Below, in pieces: positions 54,207 through 63,141 of a stretch of DNA of 64,000 bases. A program made the translations under genes and the position numbers. The number at the start of each line of letters is the position of its first letter. Position 1 is the stretch's first letter. Under the pieces are notes generated by a model. That model was not told the DNA's origin. It searched no databases and worked only from the letters and a program-made list of their open reading frames with translations. Origin of the DNA: Defluviimonas sp. SAOS-178_SWC (GTDB taxonomy: Bacteria > Pseudomonadota > Alphaproteobacteria > Rhodobacterales > Rhodobacteraceae); NCBI RefSeq assembly GCF_039830135.1, contig NZ_CP156081.1, positions 1,040,001 through 1,104,000 of the forward strand, written 5' to 3'.

Positions 54207-56708
54207 TCAGCCGTTGACGCGGATGCGCTCGTTCGCGGGGTCGAAGGGGCTGTCCTCGACGACCTCGGCATCCCATTCCTTCAACAGCATGCGGATCTTG
54301 AGCCTGGTGCCGACCTCGGCCAGTTCCGGGCTGACATAGCCCATGCCGATCTGCTTGCCGAGGGCGACGGAGTAACCGCCCGAGGTCAGACGGCCGACCT
54401 TCTTGCCGTCCTTCAGGATCGCTTCCTTGCCCCAGGGATCGGTGTCCTCCGGACCGTCGATCAGAAGCGTCACGCATCTGGAGCGCACACCAGTGTCGAT
54501 CATCGCCTGCTTGCCCCGGAAATCCTTCGCGAGGTCGATGAAGCGGTCGAGACCGGCCTCGGCGGGCGTCGCGTCGCGGCCAAGCTCGGTGCCGAAGGCG
54601 CGGTAGGACTTCTCCTGGCGCAGCCAGTTCTGGGCACGGGCGCCGACAAGTTTCATCCCGTGCTTCTTACCGGCGGCCAGAAGCAGATCCCAGAGATAGC
54701 GCTGCATCTCGATCGGGTGATGGAGTTCCCAGCCAAGCTCACCCGTATAGGCCACGCGGATCGCGTTGACCGGGCACATGCCAAGCTCGATTCTGCGGGC
54801 CGAGAGCCAGGGGAAGCGCTTGTTCGACAGCGCGGTGTCCGGCTCGGCATCCTTGATGACCTCCTTCAGGATGTCGCGCGATTTCGGGCCGGCGATGGCG
54901 AAGACGCCCCATTGGGTTGTGACGTCGTGGATGTCGATGTGACCGCCGCCCCGGCCCATGAAATCCTCGGCCGATTTTCGAAGGTAATCCGCATCGTAGG
55001 CCGTCCAGGCGCCGGCGGAGACGAGGTAGTAGTCGTTCTCGCCATTGCGGACGATCGTGTATTCGGTGCGCGTCGTGCCCGCATCGGTCAGCGCATAGGT
55101 CAGGTTGATGCGGCCGACCTTGGGCAGCGCGTTGCAGGTGAACCAGTCGAGGAATTCGGTCGCGCCCGGGCCGCGCACGGTATGCTTGGTGAAGGCTGTG
55201 GCGTCGATCAGGCCGGCGGTCTCGCGGATCGCCTTGGCCTCGTCCACCGCATATTGCCACCACGCGCCGCGGCGGAACGACCGCGCATCGTGGTCGAACG
55301 AGGCGGGCGCGTCCTTCGGCCCATAGTAGTTCGGGCGTTCCCAACCGTTCACCTGGCCGAATTGCGCGCCGAGCGCCTTCTGGCGGTCATAGACCGGCGC
55401 GGTGCGCAAGGGGCGGCAGGCTTCGCGCTCCTCGTCCGGGTGGTGGAGGATGAAGACGTGCTCATAGCACTCTTCGTTCTTCCGCGCGGCATATTCGGTC
55501 GTCATCCACGAGCCGTAGCGCTTGGGGTCGAGGCTCGCCATGTCGATCTCGGCCTCACCGTTCACCATCATCTGGGCGAGGTAGTAGCCGGTGCCGCCTG
55601 CGGCGGTGATCCCGAAGCTGAACCCTTCGGCCAGCCACATGTTGCGCAGGCCCGGCGCCGGGCCGACCAGCGGGTTGCCGTCCGGCGTGTAGCAGATCGG
55701 GCCGTTGAAATCGTCCTTGAGGCCGACGGTTTCCGAGGACGGCAGACGGTGGATCATCGACATGTATTCCTCCTCGATCCGCTCGAGGTCGAGCGGGAAG
55801 AGGTCGGCGCGGAACGATTCCGGAACGTCGTATAGGAAGCGGGCGGGTGCATTGCGCTCATAGGGGCCGAGGATCCAGCCGCCGCGCTCTTCACGGACAT
55901 ACCATTTGGCGTCGGCGTCGCGCAGGACCGGGTGTTCCGGGTTCCCGGCCTTGCGCCATTCCTGGAGCATCGGGTCCGGCTCGGTCACGATATACTGATG
56001 CTCGACCGGGATCGCGGGGATCTTGATCCCGAGAAGCCGCGCGGTGCGCTGGGCGTGGTTGCCGGTCGCGGTCACGACATGCTCGGCGATGATCACGACC
56101 TGCTCGTCCGAGGGGACGAGGTTGCCGCCCTTTTCCACCATCTTGGTGCAGGTGACCTGCCACTCCGACCCGGTCCAGTGATAGGCGTCGACCTGCCACT
56201 TGCGCTCGATCGTGCAACCGTGCTGGCGCGCGCCCTTGGCCATCGCCTGGGTCACGTCGGCGGGGTTGATATAGCCGTCCTGGGGATGGAAGAGGGCGCC
56301 CTTCAGGTCATCGGTCCGCACCAGCGGCCAGCGCTCCTTGATCTCCTTCGGGGTGAGGAACTCGTGGTAGACGCCGGCCGTCTCGGCCACGGACGAATAG
56401 AGCATGTATTCGTCCATCCGCGCATCGGTTTGCGCCATACGGAGGTTGCCGACGACCGCGAACCCGGCGTTCAGTCCCGTCTCCGCCTCAAGCGACTTGT
56501 AGAAGTCGACCGAGTACTTGTGGATATGCGTTGTCGCGAAGGACATGTTGAACAAGGGCAGAAGCCCCGCCGCGTGCCAGGTGGAGCCGGACGTCAGTTC
56601 GTCCCGCTCAAGGAGCATCGTGTCCCAGCCCGCCTTGGCGAGATGGTAGGCGATACCGGTTCCGACGGCACCGCCGCCGACGACAAGCGCTTTGACATGG
56701 GTCTTCAT
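54207..56708 (-). CDS. Dimethylglycine/sarcosine dehydrogenase-type FAD and folate enzyme
   Basis: 833-residue two-part enzyme: N-terminal DAO-type FAD domain and C-terminal GcvT (aminomethyltransferase) domain. It oxidatively demethylates N-methylglycines with transfer of the C1 unit to tetrahydrofolate. FAD motif VVGGGAVGTGIAYHLAKAG, covalent-FAD His in SGSTWHAAGL. GcvT starts near residue 430 with RTAPVYDRQKALGAQFGQVNGWERP, then GLIDATAFTKHTVRGP, MGRGGGHIDIHDVTTQWG and EKSYRAFGTELGRDATP. Cytoplasmic. Substrate (dimethylglycine versus sarcosine or a related amine such as dimethylsulfoniopropionate-like compounds) is not provable from sequence. Start ATG 56708. Confidence 0.93.
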   Translation of the reverse strand: MKTHVKALVVGGGAVGTGIAYHLAKAGWDTMLLERDELTSGSTWHAAGLLPLFNMSFATTHIHKYSVDFYKSLEAETGLNAGFAVVGNLRMAQTDARMDEYMLYSSVAETAGVYHEFLTPKEIKERWPLVRTDDLKGALFHPQDGYINPADVTQAMAKGARQHGCTIERKWQVDAYHWTGSEWQVTCTKMVEKGGNLVPSDEQVVIIAEHVVTATGNHAQRTARLLGIKIPAIPVEHQYIVTEPDPMLQEWRKAGNPEHPVLRDADAKWYVREERGGWILGPYERNAPARFLYDVPESFRADLFPLDLERIEEEYMSMIHRLPSSETVGLKDDFNGPICYTPDGNPLVGPAPGLRNMWLAEGFSFGITAAGGTGYYLAQMMVNGEAEIDMASLDPKRYGSWMTTEYAARKNEECYEHVFILHHPDEEREACRPLRTAPVYDRQKALGAQFGQVNGWERPNYYGPKDAPASFDHDARSFRRGAWWQYAVDEAKAIRETAGLIDATAFTKHTVRGPGATEFLDWFTCNALPKVGRINLTYALTDAGTTRTEYTIVRNGENDYYLVSAGAWTAYDADYLRKSAEDFMGRGGGHIDIHDVTTQWGVFAIAGPKSRDILKEVIKDAEPDTALSNKRFPWLSARRIELGMCPVNAIRVAYTGELGWELHHPIEMQRYLWDLLLAAGKKHGMKLVGARAQNWLRQEKSYRAFGTELGRDATPAEAGLDRFIDLAKDFRGKQAMIDTGVRSRCVTLLIDGPEDTDPWGKEAILKDGKKVGRLTSGGYSVALGKQIGMGYVSPELAEVGTRLKIRMLLKEWDAEVVEDSPFDPANERIRVNG

Positions 56709-56823
56709 CGGGCCGACTCCTCGGATGCTTGGAATTGAACCTTATCTGCCAGAGCCGGAAAAACGCGGAAAGGTCAGCCCGACCTAAACGGGCGGAAAAA
56801 CGACATGAGGGGGAGTGCGGAGG

Positions 56824-57399
56824 TCAGTCGCCGCCGATGCTGCACCGCTTGACGCCGTCCGAGAGCGTGCAGTTCGACCCGCCAATGCGCTTGACCGTCA
56901 CCTCCGATGGCGCCGATTGGGGGTCCGAATTGCGGTCGCCACCCCCCAGAACGCCCGAGATCATGCCCCAAATTCCCCTGCTTCCGTCCGGCGCGGCGCC
57001 GTCGGCAGGCAGCGCCGCAGCCTCCTTGATCGAGGAGACGGTTTCCGGCTCCGTGTCGAGGTCGGGCTCCACACCGGCAATGCCGGCGAGGGGGACGTCA
57101 AGTGCCGTCAGCGCAGGATCTTCCTTGATCTCGCCGGGGTCGAATTCGCCCCTCGTCCCGCCTTCGGTGGCCTCTGGCAGAGGATCGCGGGCCGCCGTCG
57201 TCGAAAGATTGCCGCGAAGCGCCGGGGTCTCGGCTGCCTGCCGCTGACCGGTGAGCCGGGCCGGGATGGTGGCGACATAGGCGCCCGCTGCGAACCGGCC
57301 CGGCGCCGAACCCGCAACCCTTGCCTGGTTGATATAGTCGACGGCGCCGGCGGCGCCGGCGGTGATCACGGCAAAGGCCGCAAGAAAAGCTTTCGACAT
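56824..57399 (-). CDS. Hypothetical secreted protein
   Basis: 191 residues. N-terminal hydrophobic segment MSKAFLAAFAVITAGAAGAVDYI looks like a signal peptide or membrane anchor. The middle (residues 40-130) is low-complexity and acidic/Pro-rich, with no fold evident; GGGDRNSDPQSAPSE precedes a short Cys-pair end (SNCTLSDGVKRCSIGGD) that could form one disulfide. ATG 57399 is the first start after the divergent region; an upstream in-frame extension to 57729 overlaps the opposite promoter. Function unknown; the C-terminal disulfide and signal suggest a periplasmic protein. Confidence 0.7.
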   Translation of the reverse strand: MSKAFLAAFAVITAGAAGAVDYINQARVAGSAPGRFAAGAYVATIPARLTGQRQAAETPALRGNLSTTAARDPLPEATEGGTRGEFDPGEIKEDPALTALDVPLAGIAGVEPDLDTEPETVSSIKEAAALPADGAAPDGSRGIWGMISGVLGGGDRNSDPQSAPSEVTVKRIGGSNCTLSDGVKRCSIGGD

Positions 57400-57561
57400 C
57401 GGTAAGGCCCCAATGGTCAACAATGGGTTCCATCGCACCGGAATTGGGCCCGAATGTGACCACTTCCGGGTGATGTGGGACCCGCTCCCGAAAATGCTCT
57501 CGTTCTCTGCGATGGCAGTCCGTCTGCACCGAAACCGCTCGACCTGTCTGGTGCGGGCGCT

Positions 57562-57575
57562 TACATCTGCATGTA
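57562..57575. promoter_or_regulatory. Palindrome upstream of the quinone oxidoreductase gene
   Basis: TACAT CTGC ATGTA, perfect 5-bp arms with a 4-base centre, 26 bases before the ATG at 57602. It could be a repressor operator over the promoter or ribosome-binding region. No known consensus assigned. Confidence 0.3.
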
Positions 57576-57601
57576 GAGCGGAACAGAGGGGAGGATGCGG
57601 C

Positions 57602-58576
57602 ATGGCGCGGACGGTCATCATCGAAAGCGTGGGCGGCCCGGAGGTTCTCAAGATAGCGGACTGGCCGGTCGGCGACCCCGGACGCGGCGAGGTGCGGATC
57701 GCGCAGAAGGCTTGCGGGCTCAACTTCATCGACGTTTACCAGCGCTCGGGTCTCTACAAGCTCGACATGCCCGCCGCGCTCGGAATGGAGGCGGCAGGCA
57801 TCGTCGAGGCTGTGGGCGAGGGCGTCATGCATCTGGCGGTCGGCGACCGCGTCGCCTATGCCTCGACCCCCCCCGGCGCCTATGCCGAGGCGCGGGTGAT
57901 GCCCGCCGCGCAGGTCTGCCGGCTGCCGGACGGCATCGGGTTCGAGACGGGGGCGGCCGCGATGCTGAAGGGGCTGACGGTCGACTACCTCTTCAACCGC
58001 ACGACGCCTCTCAAGAAAGGTGACTGGGTACTCTTTCACGCCGCTGCCGGCGGGGTCGGGCTTATCGCCTGCCAGTGGGCGCGGTCCGAGGGCATCAACC
58101 TCATCGCCACGGCGGGGACCGACGCCAAGTGCCAGATGGCGCTCGATCACGGGGCCAGCCATGCGATCAACTACCGGATCGGCTACTTCGCCCCCCGCGT
58201 GCGCGAGATCACCGGCGGGCGCGGCGTGGACGTGGTGATGGATTCGGTCGGCAAGGATACGTTCGATGGCTCGCTCGACTCCCTTCGGCCGTTTGGGATG
58301 ATGATCTCCTTCGGCTCGGCGTCGGGGCCGGTGCCGCCCCTGAACATCATGACCCTTGCCGCGAAAGGTTCGCTGAAGATCACGCGGCCGACGGTCTTCA
58401 ATCATATCGCGGATCATTCGACCTGTCAGGAGATGGCCGGACGGCTCTTTTCCAAGATCCTGTCGGGGGCGGTGAAGATCGACATCGGCCAGCGCTTCCC
58501 GCTCGATCAGGTCGCCGACGCACATCGGGCGCTGGAGGCGCGGGCGACGACCGGCTCGACGGTGCTGACGCTCTAG
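57602..58576 (+). CDS. qor: NADPH:quinone oxidoreductase (zinc-free MDR family)
   Basis: Medium-chain dehydrogenase/reductase of 324 residues of the quinone-reductase class (no structural-zinc cysteines). GEVRIAQKACGLNFIDVYQRSGLY is the conserved start, GLTVDYLF and HAAAGGVGLIACQWAR the NADPH Rossmann motif (AxxGxG), KDTFDGSLDSLRPFGMMISFG the second half. GAGGGGAGGA lies directly upstream of ATG 57602. Its TAG shares bases with the convergent DMT gene (CTAG). Confidence 0.95.
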   Translation: MARTVIIESVGGPEVLKIADWPVGDPGRGEVRIAQKACGLNFIDVYQRSGLYKLDMPAALGMEAAGIVEAVGEGVMHLAVGDRVAYASTPPGAYAEARVMPAAQVCRLPDGIGFETGAAAMLKGLTVDYLFNRTTPLKKGDWVLFHAAAGGVGLIACQWARSEGINLIATAGTDAKCQMALDHGASHAINYRIGYFAPRVREITGGRGVDVVMDSVGKDTFDGSLDSLRPFGMMISFGSASGPVPPLNIMTLAAKGSLKITRPTVFNHIADHSTCQEMAGRLFSKILSGAVKIDIGQRFPLDQVADAHRALEARATTGSTVLTL

Positions 58577-59019
58577 CTGCGGGACAACAGAAGCCCCGCC
58601 GCGACGAGACCGACGGCGATGACGCGGCGGAACGAGACGGGCTGGGTCGCAAGTCCGAACGCGCCGATGTGATCGAGGACCAGCGCACCGCCAAGTTGCC
58701 CGAGGATGAGCGCGACAAGAGCGGTCAACACGCCGAGCCCGGAAAGGCCGTAGATCACCGACCAGACATAGAAGGCGCCCAGAAGGCCTCCGGCGAGCTG
58801 CCACAAGGGCACGCCGGCCGCCTTAGTGAAGGGGGCCGCGCCCGACGTGGCCAGCGAGACCACGACCAGCGCCGCGAACCCGACGCCAAACGACACCGCG
58901 GCGGCGGAAAGCCCGCTGCCGATCGACCGGCCAAGGGCCGTGTTGATCGGGGCCTGCACGGCGATGGCGACGCCGCCAAGGAAGATGAGGATCAGGGCCA
59001 GAAGCGATCCTGCCGGCAT
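58573..59019 (-). CDS. DMT-superfamily small transporter (DUF606/YdcZ type)
   Basis: 148-residue membrane protein with about five hydrophobic helices (LLALILIFLGGVAIAVQAPINTALGR; AAAVSFGVGFAALVVVSLA; LAGGLLGAFYVWSVIYGLS; LGVLTALVALILGQLGGALVLD; VIAVGLVAAGLLL). The signature GxxxAVQAPINTALGR and GQLGGALVLDHIG are typical of YdcZ proteins, usually working as pairs. Substrate unknown. It starts four bases after the 2-hydroxyacid dehydrogenase stop at 59024 and is probably co-transcribed. Confidence 0.9.
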   Translation of the reverse strand: MPAGSLLALILIFLGGVAIAVQAPINTALGRSIGSGLSAAAVSFGVGFAALVVVSLATSGAAPFTKAAGVPLWQLAGGLLGAFYVWSVIYGLSGLGVLTALVALILGQLGGALVLDHIGAFGLATQPVSFRRVIAVGLVAAGLLLSRS

Positions 59020-59023
59020 CGGC

Positions 59024-60010
59024 TCAGAGCATGCCGGGAACGACGAGGTCGGGCGGCCGGTGGCCGTCGGCGAAGGTCTTGATGTTGATGATCACCTTCT
59101 CGCCCATCTCCATCCGGCCTTCGAGCGTGGCCGATCCCATGTGGGGCAGTAGCACCACGTTCGACAGCTCGCGCAGGCGCGGATTGATCTCGACCCCGTG
59201 TTCGTAGACGTCGAGGCCCGCGCCCGCGATCTCGCCCGCGCGCAGCATCCGGGTCAGTGCGTTTTCGTCGATGACCTCGCCGCGCGAGGTGTTCACGATC
59301 ACGCCCGTGGGCTTCATCAGCTTCAGCCGCCGCGCGTTCATAAGGTGGAAGGTCGAGGGCGTGTGCGGGCAGTTGATGGAGATGACGTCCATCCGGCTGA
59401 CCATCTGGTCGAGGCTTTCCCAATAAGTCGCCTCGACCTCCGCCTCCTGTTCGGGGCGCAGGCGCTTGCGGTTGTGGTAGTGGATCTGCATCCCGAAGGC
59501 CCGCGCCCGGCGCGCCACGGCGGTGCCGATCCGTCCCATCCCGAGAATGCCGAGCCTGCGGCCGCCGACGCGGCCCCCCATGAACGCGGTCGGTGCCCAG
59601 CCTTGCCACGTGCCAGCCTGCATGACGGCGAGCCCTTCGGGAATGCGGCGGGTCACGGCGAGAATAAGCGCCATCGTCATATCGGCGGTATCCTCGGTCA
59701 CCACGCCCGGCGTGTTGGAGACGAGAACCCCGCGCTGACGGGCGGAAGAGATGTCGATATGATCGACCCCGGCGCCGTAATTGGCAATGAGCTTGAGCTT
59801 TTCACCGGCCTGGGCCAGGAGGTTCGCGTCGATCGGGTCGGTGACGCAGGGCACCAGCACATCGGCCCGCCGCATCGCGGCGGCCAGCTCTTCGCGGGTC
59901 ATCTTCGTGTCGGGGTCGCGCAGCTCGACATCGAAAAGTTCCTTCATCCGGGTCTCGACGACCTCGGGCAAGCGTCGCGTGACGACAACACTCAGACGCT
60001 GCGATCCCAT
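59024..60010 (-). CDS. D-2-hydroxyacid dehydrogenase (glyoxylate/hydroxypyruvate-reductase type)
   Basis: NAD(P)-dependent reductase of 328 residues, acting on 2-oxo acids. Substrate domain starts VVVTRRLPEVVETRMKELF; NAD-binding GILGMGRIGTAVARRARAFG (GxGxxG), catalytic Arg in NTSRGEVIDENAL, Glu in the following helix (GLDVYEHG) and His in LPHMGSATLE. The motif set fits GhrA/GyaR-like glyoxylate reductases. Start ATG 60010 with GAGG nine bases upstream; the long upstream extension overlaps the divergent SH3 gene and is excluded. Confidence 0.94.
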   Translation of the reverse strand: MGSQRLSVVVTRRLPEVVETRMKELFDVELRDPDTKMTREELAAAMRRADVLVPCVTDPIDANLLAQAGEKLKLIANYGAGVDHIDISSARQRGVLVSNTPGVVTEDTADMTMALILAVTRRIPEGLAVMQAGTWQGWAPTAFMGGRVGGRRLGILGMGRIGTAVARRARAFGMQIHYHNRKRLRPEQEAEVEATYWESLDQMVSRMDVISINCPHTPSTFHLMNARRLKLMKPTGVIVNTSRGEVIDENALTRMLRAGEIAGAGLDVYEHGVEINPRLRELSNVVLLPHMGSATLEGRMEMGEKVIINIKTFADGHRPPDLVVPGML

Positions 60011-60127
60011 CCGGAGCTTCTCCTCTCTTCCATAGGCGCGTTCATATTGGCAAAGTGCAGCGCAACGGGGCAAGTCACAAGCCCCGAAAGACGCCTTCGG
60101 GCGCGCGGCAACAGAAACAGGCGGCAT

Positions 60128-60664
60128 ATGGGCAATCGGGCGGTCAGGCGGTCCTTCCTGCGGGCGGGTTTCGCGGCGATCTCAATCATCGCGGCGCTTG
60201 TGGCGTCGCAGGCCGGGGCCGATGCCGGCGGCGCTTCGCGGGGGGCGGTGACGAACCTGCCGCTGCCACGTTTCGTGTCGCTGAAGGCGTCGGAAGGCAA
60301 CGTCCGTCGCGGTCCGAGCCTTGAGCACCGCATCGACTGGGTGTTCCGCCATCGCGACATGCCGTTGCGTGTCACGGCCGAATTCGGCCACTGGCGCCGG
60401 GTCGAGGATAACGAGGGGCAGGGCGGCTGGATCTATTACAGCCTGCTGTCCGGGGTGCGCACCGTCATGGTGGAGGCGGACGGCACCGCGCTCCGGACGA
60501 GACCCGACGCGGAATCGCCGGTCGTCGCCCAGGCCGAGGCCGGCGTGATCGGCCGGCTTGGCGAATGCCTGCCGGACTGGTGCCGCATCAGCGCCGGCGG
60601 CGAGAAGGGCTGGGTCGCGAAAGCCGCGCTCTGGGGCGTTGGCGCGGGAGAGCTCCGCGAATAA
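60128..60664 (+). CDS. Secreted bacterial SH3-domain protein
   Basis: 178 residues. The N-terminus MGNRAVRRSFLRAGFAAISIIAALVASQAGADA is a signal peptide. Two bacterial SH3-like domains follow: residues about 52-110 (SLKASEGNVRRGPSLEHRID... WYYSLL-type region GGWIYYSLLSG) and about 115-175 (ALRTRPDAESPVVAQAEAG; GWVAKAALWG). The WRRVED and RGEP-type motifs match the SH3_3 group, which often binds cell-wall peptides. Probably periplasmic; precise ligand unknown. ATG 60128 follows ACAGGCGG. Confidence 0.88.
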   Translation: MGNRAVRRSFLRAGFAAISIIAALVASQAGADAGGASRGAVTNLPLPRFVSLKASEGNVRRGPSLEHRIDWVFRHRDMPLRVTAEFGHWRRVEDNEGQGGWIYYSLLSGVRTVMVEADGTALRTRPDAESPVVAQAEAGVIGRLGECLPDWCRISAGGEKGWVAKAALWGVGAGELRE

Positions 60665-60730
60665 GTGCGTCTGGCCGTCGCTGGGAAGAGCGGTTAAGGA
60701 CGGCCCGGTCGGGGCGGCGGAGCTGATGCG

Positions 60731-61618
60731 ATGAACGAACGGACGGGGAGCGTGGGGTTGAACCTCTCGGCTGGGATCGCTTCGGTCGCGGTCGCGCTGG
60801 TTCTGGTCGGGTTGAAGCTCTGGGCACTCGGCACCACCGCATCGCTGTCCGTCGCGGCCTCCCTTGCCGACAGCGCGCTCGATCTGATGATGTCGGTCGG
60901 GGGGCTGATGGCCATCGTCTATGCGGCGCGGCCGGCGGACGAGGACCACGCCTTCGGCCATACCTCGGTCGAGGATCTGGCGGCGCTGGCACAGTCCGTC
61001 TTCATCCTGATCTCCGGCGGGGTGATCGGATGGTCGGCGGTGCGCCGGCTTCTCTCCGACGCGCCCGCGCCGCTCATGGGGCAGGAGGGTGGGATCGTCG
61101 TCATGGCCATTTCGATCGTCCTGACGCTGGCCCTGGTCCTGTGGCAGAGGCGGGTGGCCAGGAAGACGGGAAGCAAGGTCGTCGCGGCGGATTCGCTCCA
61201 CTACATGTCCGACCTGATGCCGTCGATCGGCGCCATCGGGGCGCTCTGGATCTCGCAACAGTTCGGGGTGGGGCAGGTCGACAGCGTCGTGGCGCTTGCC
61301 GCGGCGGCGATGCTGGTGATCGGATCGCTACGGATCGGCAAGGGGGCCTGGGACGCGCTGATGGATCGGCGCGCCGACCCGGCCCTCATCGATGGGATCG
61401 CCGCCATCGCAGGGGGATGGCCCGGCGTGAAGGGATTTCATGATCTCAAGACGCGGATGGCCGGCAGCCGCGTCTTCGTGAACATCCATATCGAGCTCGA
61501 CGGCGACCAGTCCCTGCGCGACGCCCACGCGATCGGCGCCGGGCTGCGGCGGCAGATCCTCGCGACCTATCCCCAATGCGATGTCATCGTGCACAAGGAT
61601 GTCGCCGGCGAAAGCTGA
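60731..61618 (+). CDS. Cation diffusion facilitator family metal efflux protein
   Basis: Antiporter-type inner-membrane exporter of 295 residues for Zn, Fe, Co or Mn. The helix-2 metal site (D47xxxD51 in SLADSALDLMMS) and the helix-5 site (HxxxD in ADSLHYMSDLM) are kept. The loop DHAFGHTSVEDL corresponds to the usual DxxHPFGHGKxE. The cytoplasmic C-terminal domain (residues 200-295) has the ferredoxin-like HDLKTRMAGSRVFVNIHIELD. Metal selectivity cannot be read here. The first ATG (60731) is the start. Confidence 0.94.
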   Translation: MNERTGSVGLNLSAGIASVAVALVLVGLKLWALGTTASLSVAASLADSALDLMMSVGGLMAIVYAARPADEDHAFGHTSVEDLAALAQSVFILISGGVIGWSAVRRLLSDAPAPLMGQEGGIVVMAISIVLTLALVLWQRRVARKTGSKVVAADSLHYMSDLMPSIGAIGALWISQQFGVGQVDSVVALAAAAMLVIGSLRIGKGAWDALMDRRADPALIDGIAAIAGGWPGVKGFHDLKTRMAGSRVFVNIHIELDGDQSLRDAHAIGAGLRRQILATYPQCDVIVHKDVAGES

Positions 61619-61636
61619 TCCGCCGGCGGAGGGTGC

Positions 61637-62923
61637 CTAGCCCTTGTGGACTTCCTTCAGCTTGTCGATGCCGAGCATCTTCATCATGGCCTTCTCGTAA
61701 TAGGGCTCGGACGTGCCTTTCTTGACCTTGCGCAGAAAGTACTTCTCGAACCCGATCTTGGCGAGGTGCACCCACTTGCCCGAGGACGCCCAGTTGACGT
61801 TGCGGGGCGGAATCTGCGGCTGGGCGACGAAGGCCACACCGCTGTCACCGAAGTCAGCCAGGCAGACAGCGTTCCAGGTGCCGACGCTGTCCGGCTCCTG
61901 CCCCCGCAGAATCTGGCCGAGGTTGTGCGCGGTCGCGGTCACCATGCTTTCGATCATGAAGCCGGTCTTCGGCACACCGCAGGGAACCGGGGTTGGCCCC
62001 ATCGGCGGGATCGCGACGCAGACGCCGACGGCAAAGATGTTGGGGTATTTCGGGTTGCGCTGATGCTCGTCGACGATGGTGAAGCCGCGCGGATTCGACA
62101 GCCCCTCGATCCCCATGAGCGGCTTGATGCCGCGGAAGGCCGGCAGCATCATCGCGAAGCCGAAGGGCATTTCCTTCTCGGCCTTGACCGAGCCGTCATC
62201 CGCGATCTCCTCGACCACCATCTTGCCGTCCTCGACCTTCTTCACGCGCGACGAGGTTATCCACTTGATGTGATGGTTGCGCATCTCGCCTTCGAGAAGG
62301 CCCTTGGTATCGCCCACCCCGTCGAGGCCGAGATGGCCGATATAGGGTTCCGAGGTGACGAAGGTCATCGGCACCTTGTCGCGGATCTTGCGGCGGCGGA
62401 GCTCGGTATCGAGGATGAAGGTGAATTCGTAGGCCGGCCCGAAGCACGACGCGCCCTGAACCGCGCCGACGATGATGGGACCGGGGTTCTTGCAGAACTC
62501 CTCGAACTTCTCGCCGGCGATTTCGGCATGGTCGATGTGGCAGATCGACTGGGTGTGGCCGCCGTGCGGGCCTAGCCCCTCGATCTCGTCGAAGGCGAGT
62601 TCCGGGCCGGTGGCCACGATCAGGTAGTCGTAGTCGATCGAGGTGCCGTCGACGAGGTCGAGCCGGTTCTCCTCGGGGTGCAGCTTCTCGGCCGCGACCG
62701 GTTTGAATGCGATGCCCTTCTTCTTCATCGCCTCGGTGAGATCGACCGTGATGTCGTCGCGCTTGCGCCAGCCGACCGCGATCCAGGGATTGGACGGGAC
62801 AAAATGATAGAGCGGATCCTTGGTGACGACCGTGATCCTGTCTTCCTTGCGGATCTGGTCGGCGAGTTCGTAAGCCATGATGGAGCCGCCAAGCCCCGCC
62901 CCGAGAACGACGATATGTGCCAT
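61637..62923 (-). CDS. Sulfide:quinone oxidoreductase-like FAD enzyme
   Basis: 428-residue membrane-associated flavoprotein of the SQR/NDH-2 family. FAD motif VVLGAGLGGSIMAYELAD, then KDPLYHFVPSNPWIAVGW and YDYLIVATGPEL. Cysteines at positions matching the SQR triad are present: Cys128 (QSICHID), Cys160 (GASCFGPAYEF) and Cys354 (NAVCLADFG), in addition to Cys302 and Cys315 (VPCGVPKTG). It should oxidise sulfide to sulfane sulfur and pass electrons to quinone. Exact SQR type cannot be fixed. ATG 62923 with GAGGAA. An AT-rich upstream region holds palindromes. Confidence 0.85.
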   Translation of the reverse strand: MAHIVVLGAGLGGSIMAYELADQIRKEDRITVVTKDPLYHFVPSNPWIAVGWRKRDDITVDLTEAMKKKGIAFKPVAAEKLHPEENRLDLVDGTSIDYDYLIVATGPELAFDEIEGLGPHGGHTQSICHIDHAEIAGEKFEEFCKNPGPIIVGAVQGASCFGPAYEFTFILDTELRRRKIRDKVPMTFVTSEPYIGHLGLDGVGDTKGLLEGEMRNHHIKWITSSRVKKVEDGKMVVEEIADDGSVKAEKEMPFGFAMMLPAFRGIKPLMGIEGLSNPRGFTIVDEHQRNPKYPNIFAVGVCVAIPPMGPTPVPCGVPKTGFMIESMVTATAHNLGQILRGQEPDSVGTWNAVCLADFGDSGVAFVAQPQIPPRNVNWASSGKWVHLAKIGFEKYFLRKVKKGTSEPYYEKAMMKMLGIDKLKEVHKG

Positions 62924-62972
62924 TAGCTGTTCCTCCCCAGCATGACAGCCGGAACCCGGCGTCGAATCAGCA

Positions 62973-62982
62973 TCATATATGA
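62973..62982. promoter_or_regulatory. Short palindrome upstream of the SQR-like gene
   Basis: TCATATATGA, a perfect 10-bp palindrome 50 bases before the ATG. It is close to an imperfect FNR-like site ATGAT-CTGT-GTCAA (62999-63012). Sulfide-responsive ArsR-type repressors often control sqr from such AT-rich palindromes, but no consensus match was established. Confidence 0.25.
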
Positions 62983-63070
62983 AAGTGCGAATGTGTTTAT
63001 GATCTGTGTCAAAGCCCCGCGTGGAGGGGGCAAGGCCGGAAATGCCGCGACGCGGGCCGGGAAAAGCAAA

Positions 63071-63093
63071 GCCCCGCGCTTTTGGCGCGGGGC
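63071..63093 (-). terminator. Rho-independent terminator of the BMP gene
   Basis: On the minus strand GCCCCGCGC CAAAA GCGCGGGGC is followed by TTTGCTTTTC: 9-bp GC stem, 5-base loop, T-rich tail, 50 bases after the stop at 63142. Confidence 0.85.
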
Positions 63094-63141
63094 CGCTGGC
63101 CGCGCGACGCGGCCTGCACGTGCGTAGAGACTTGGGCCGGC

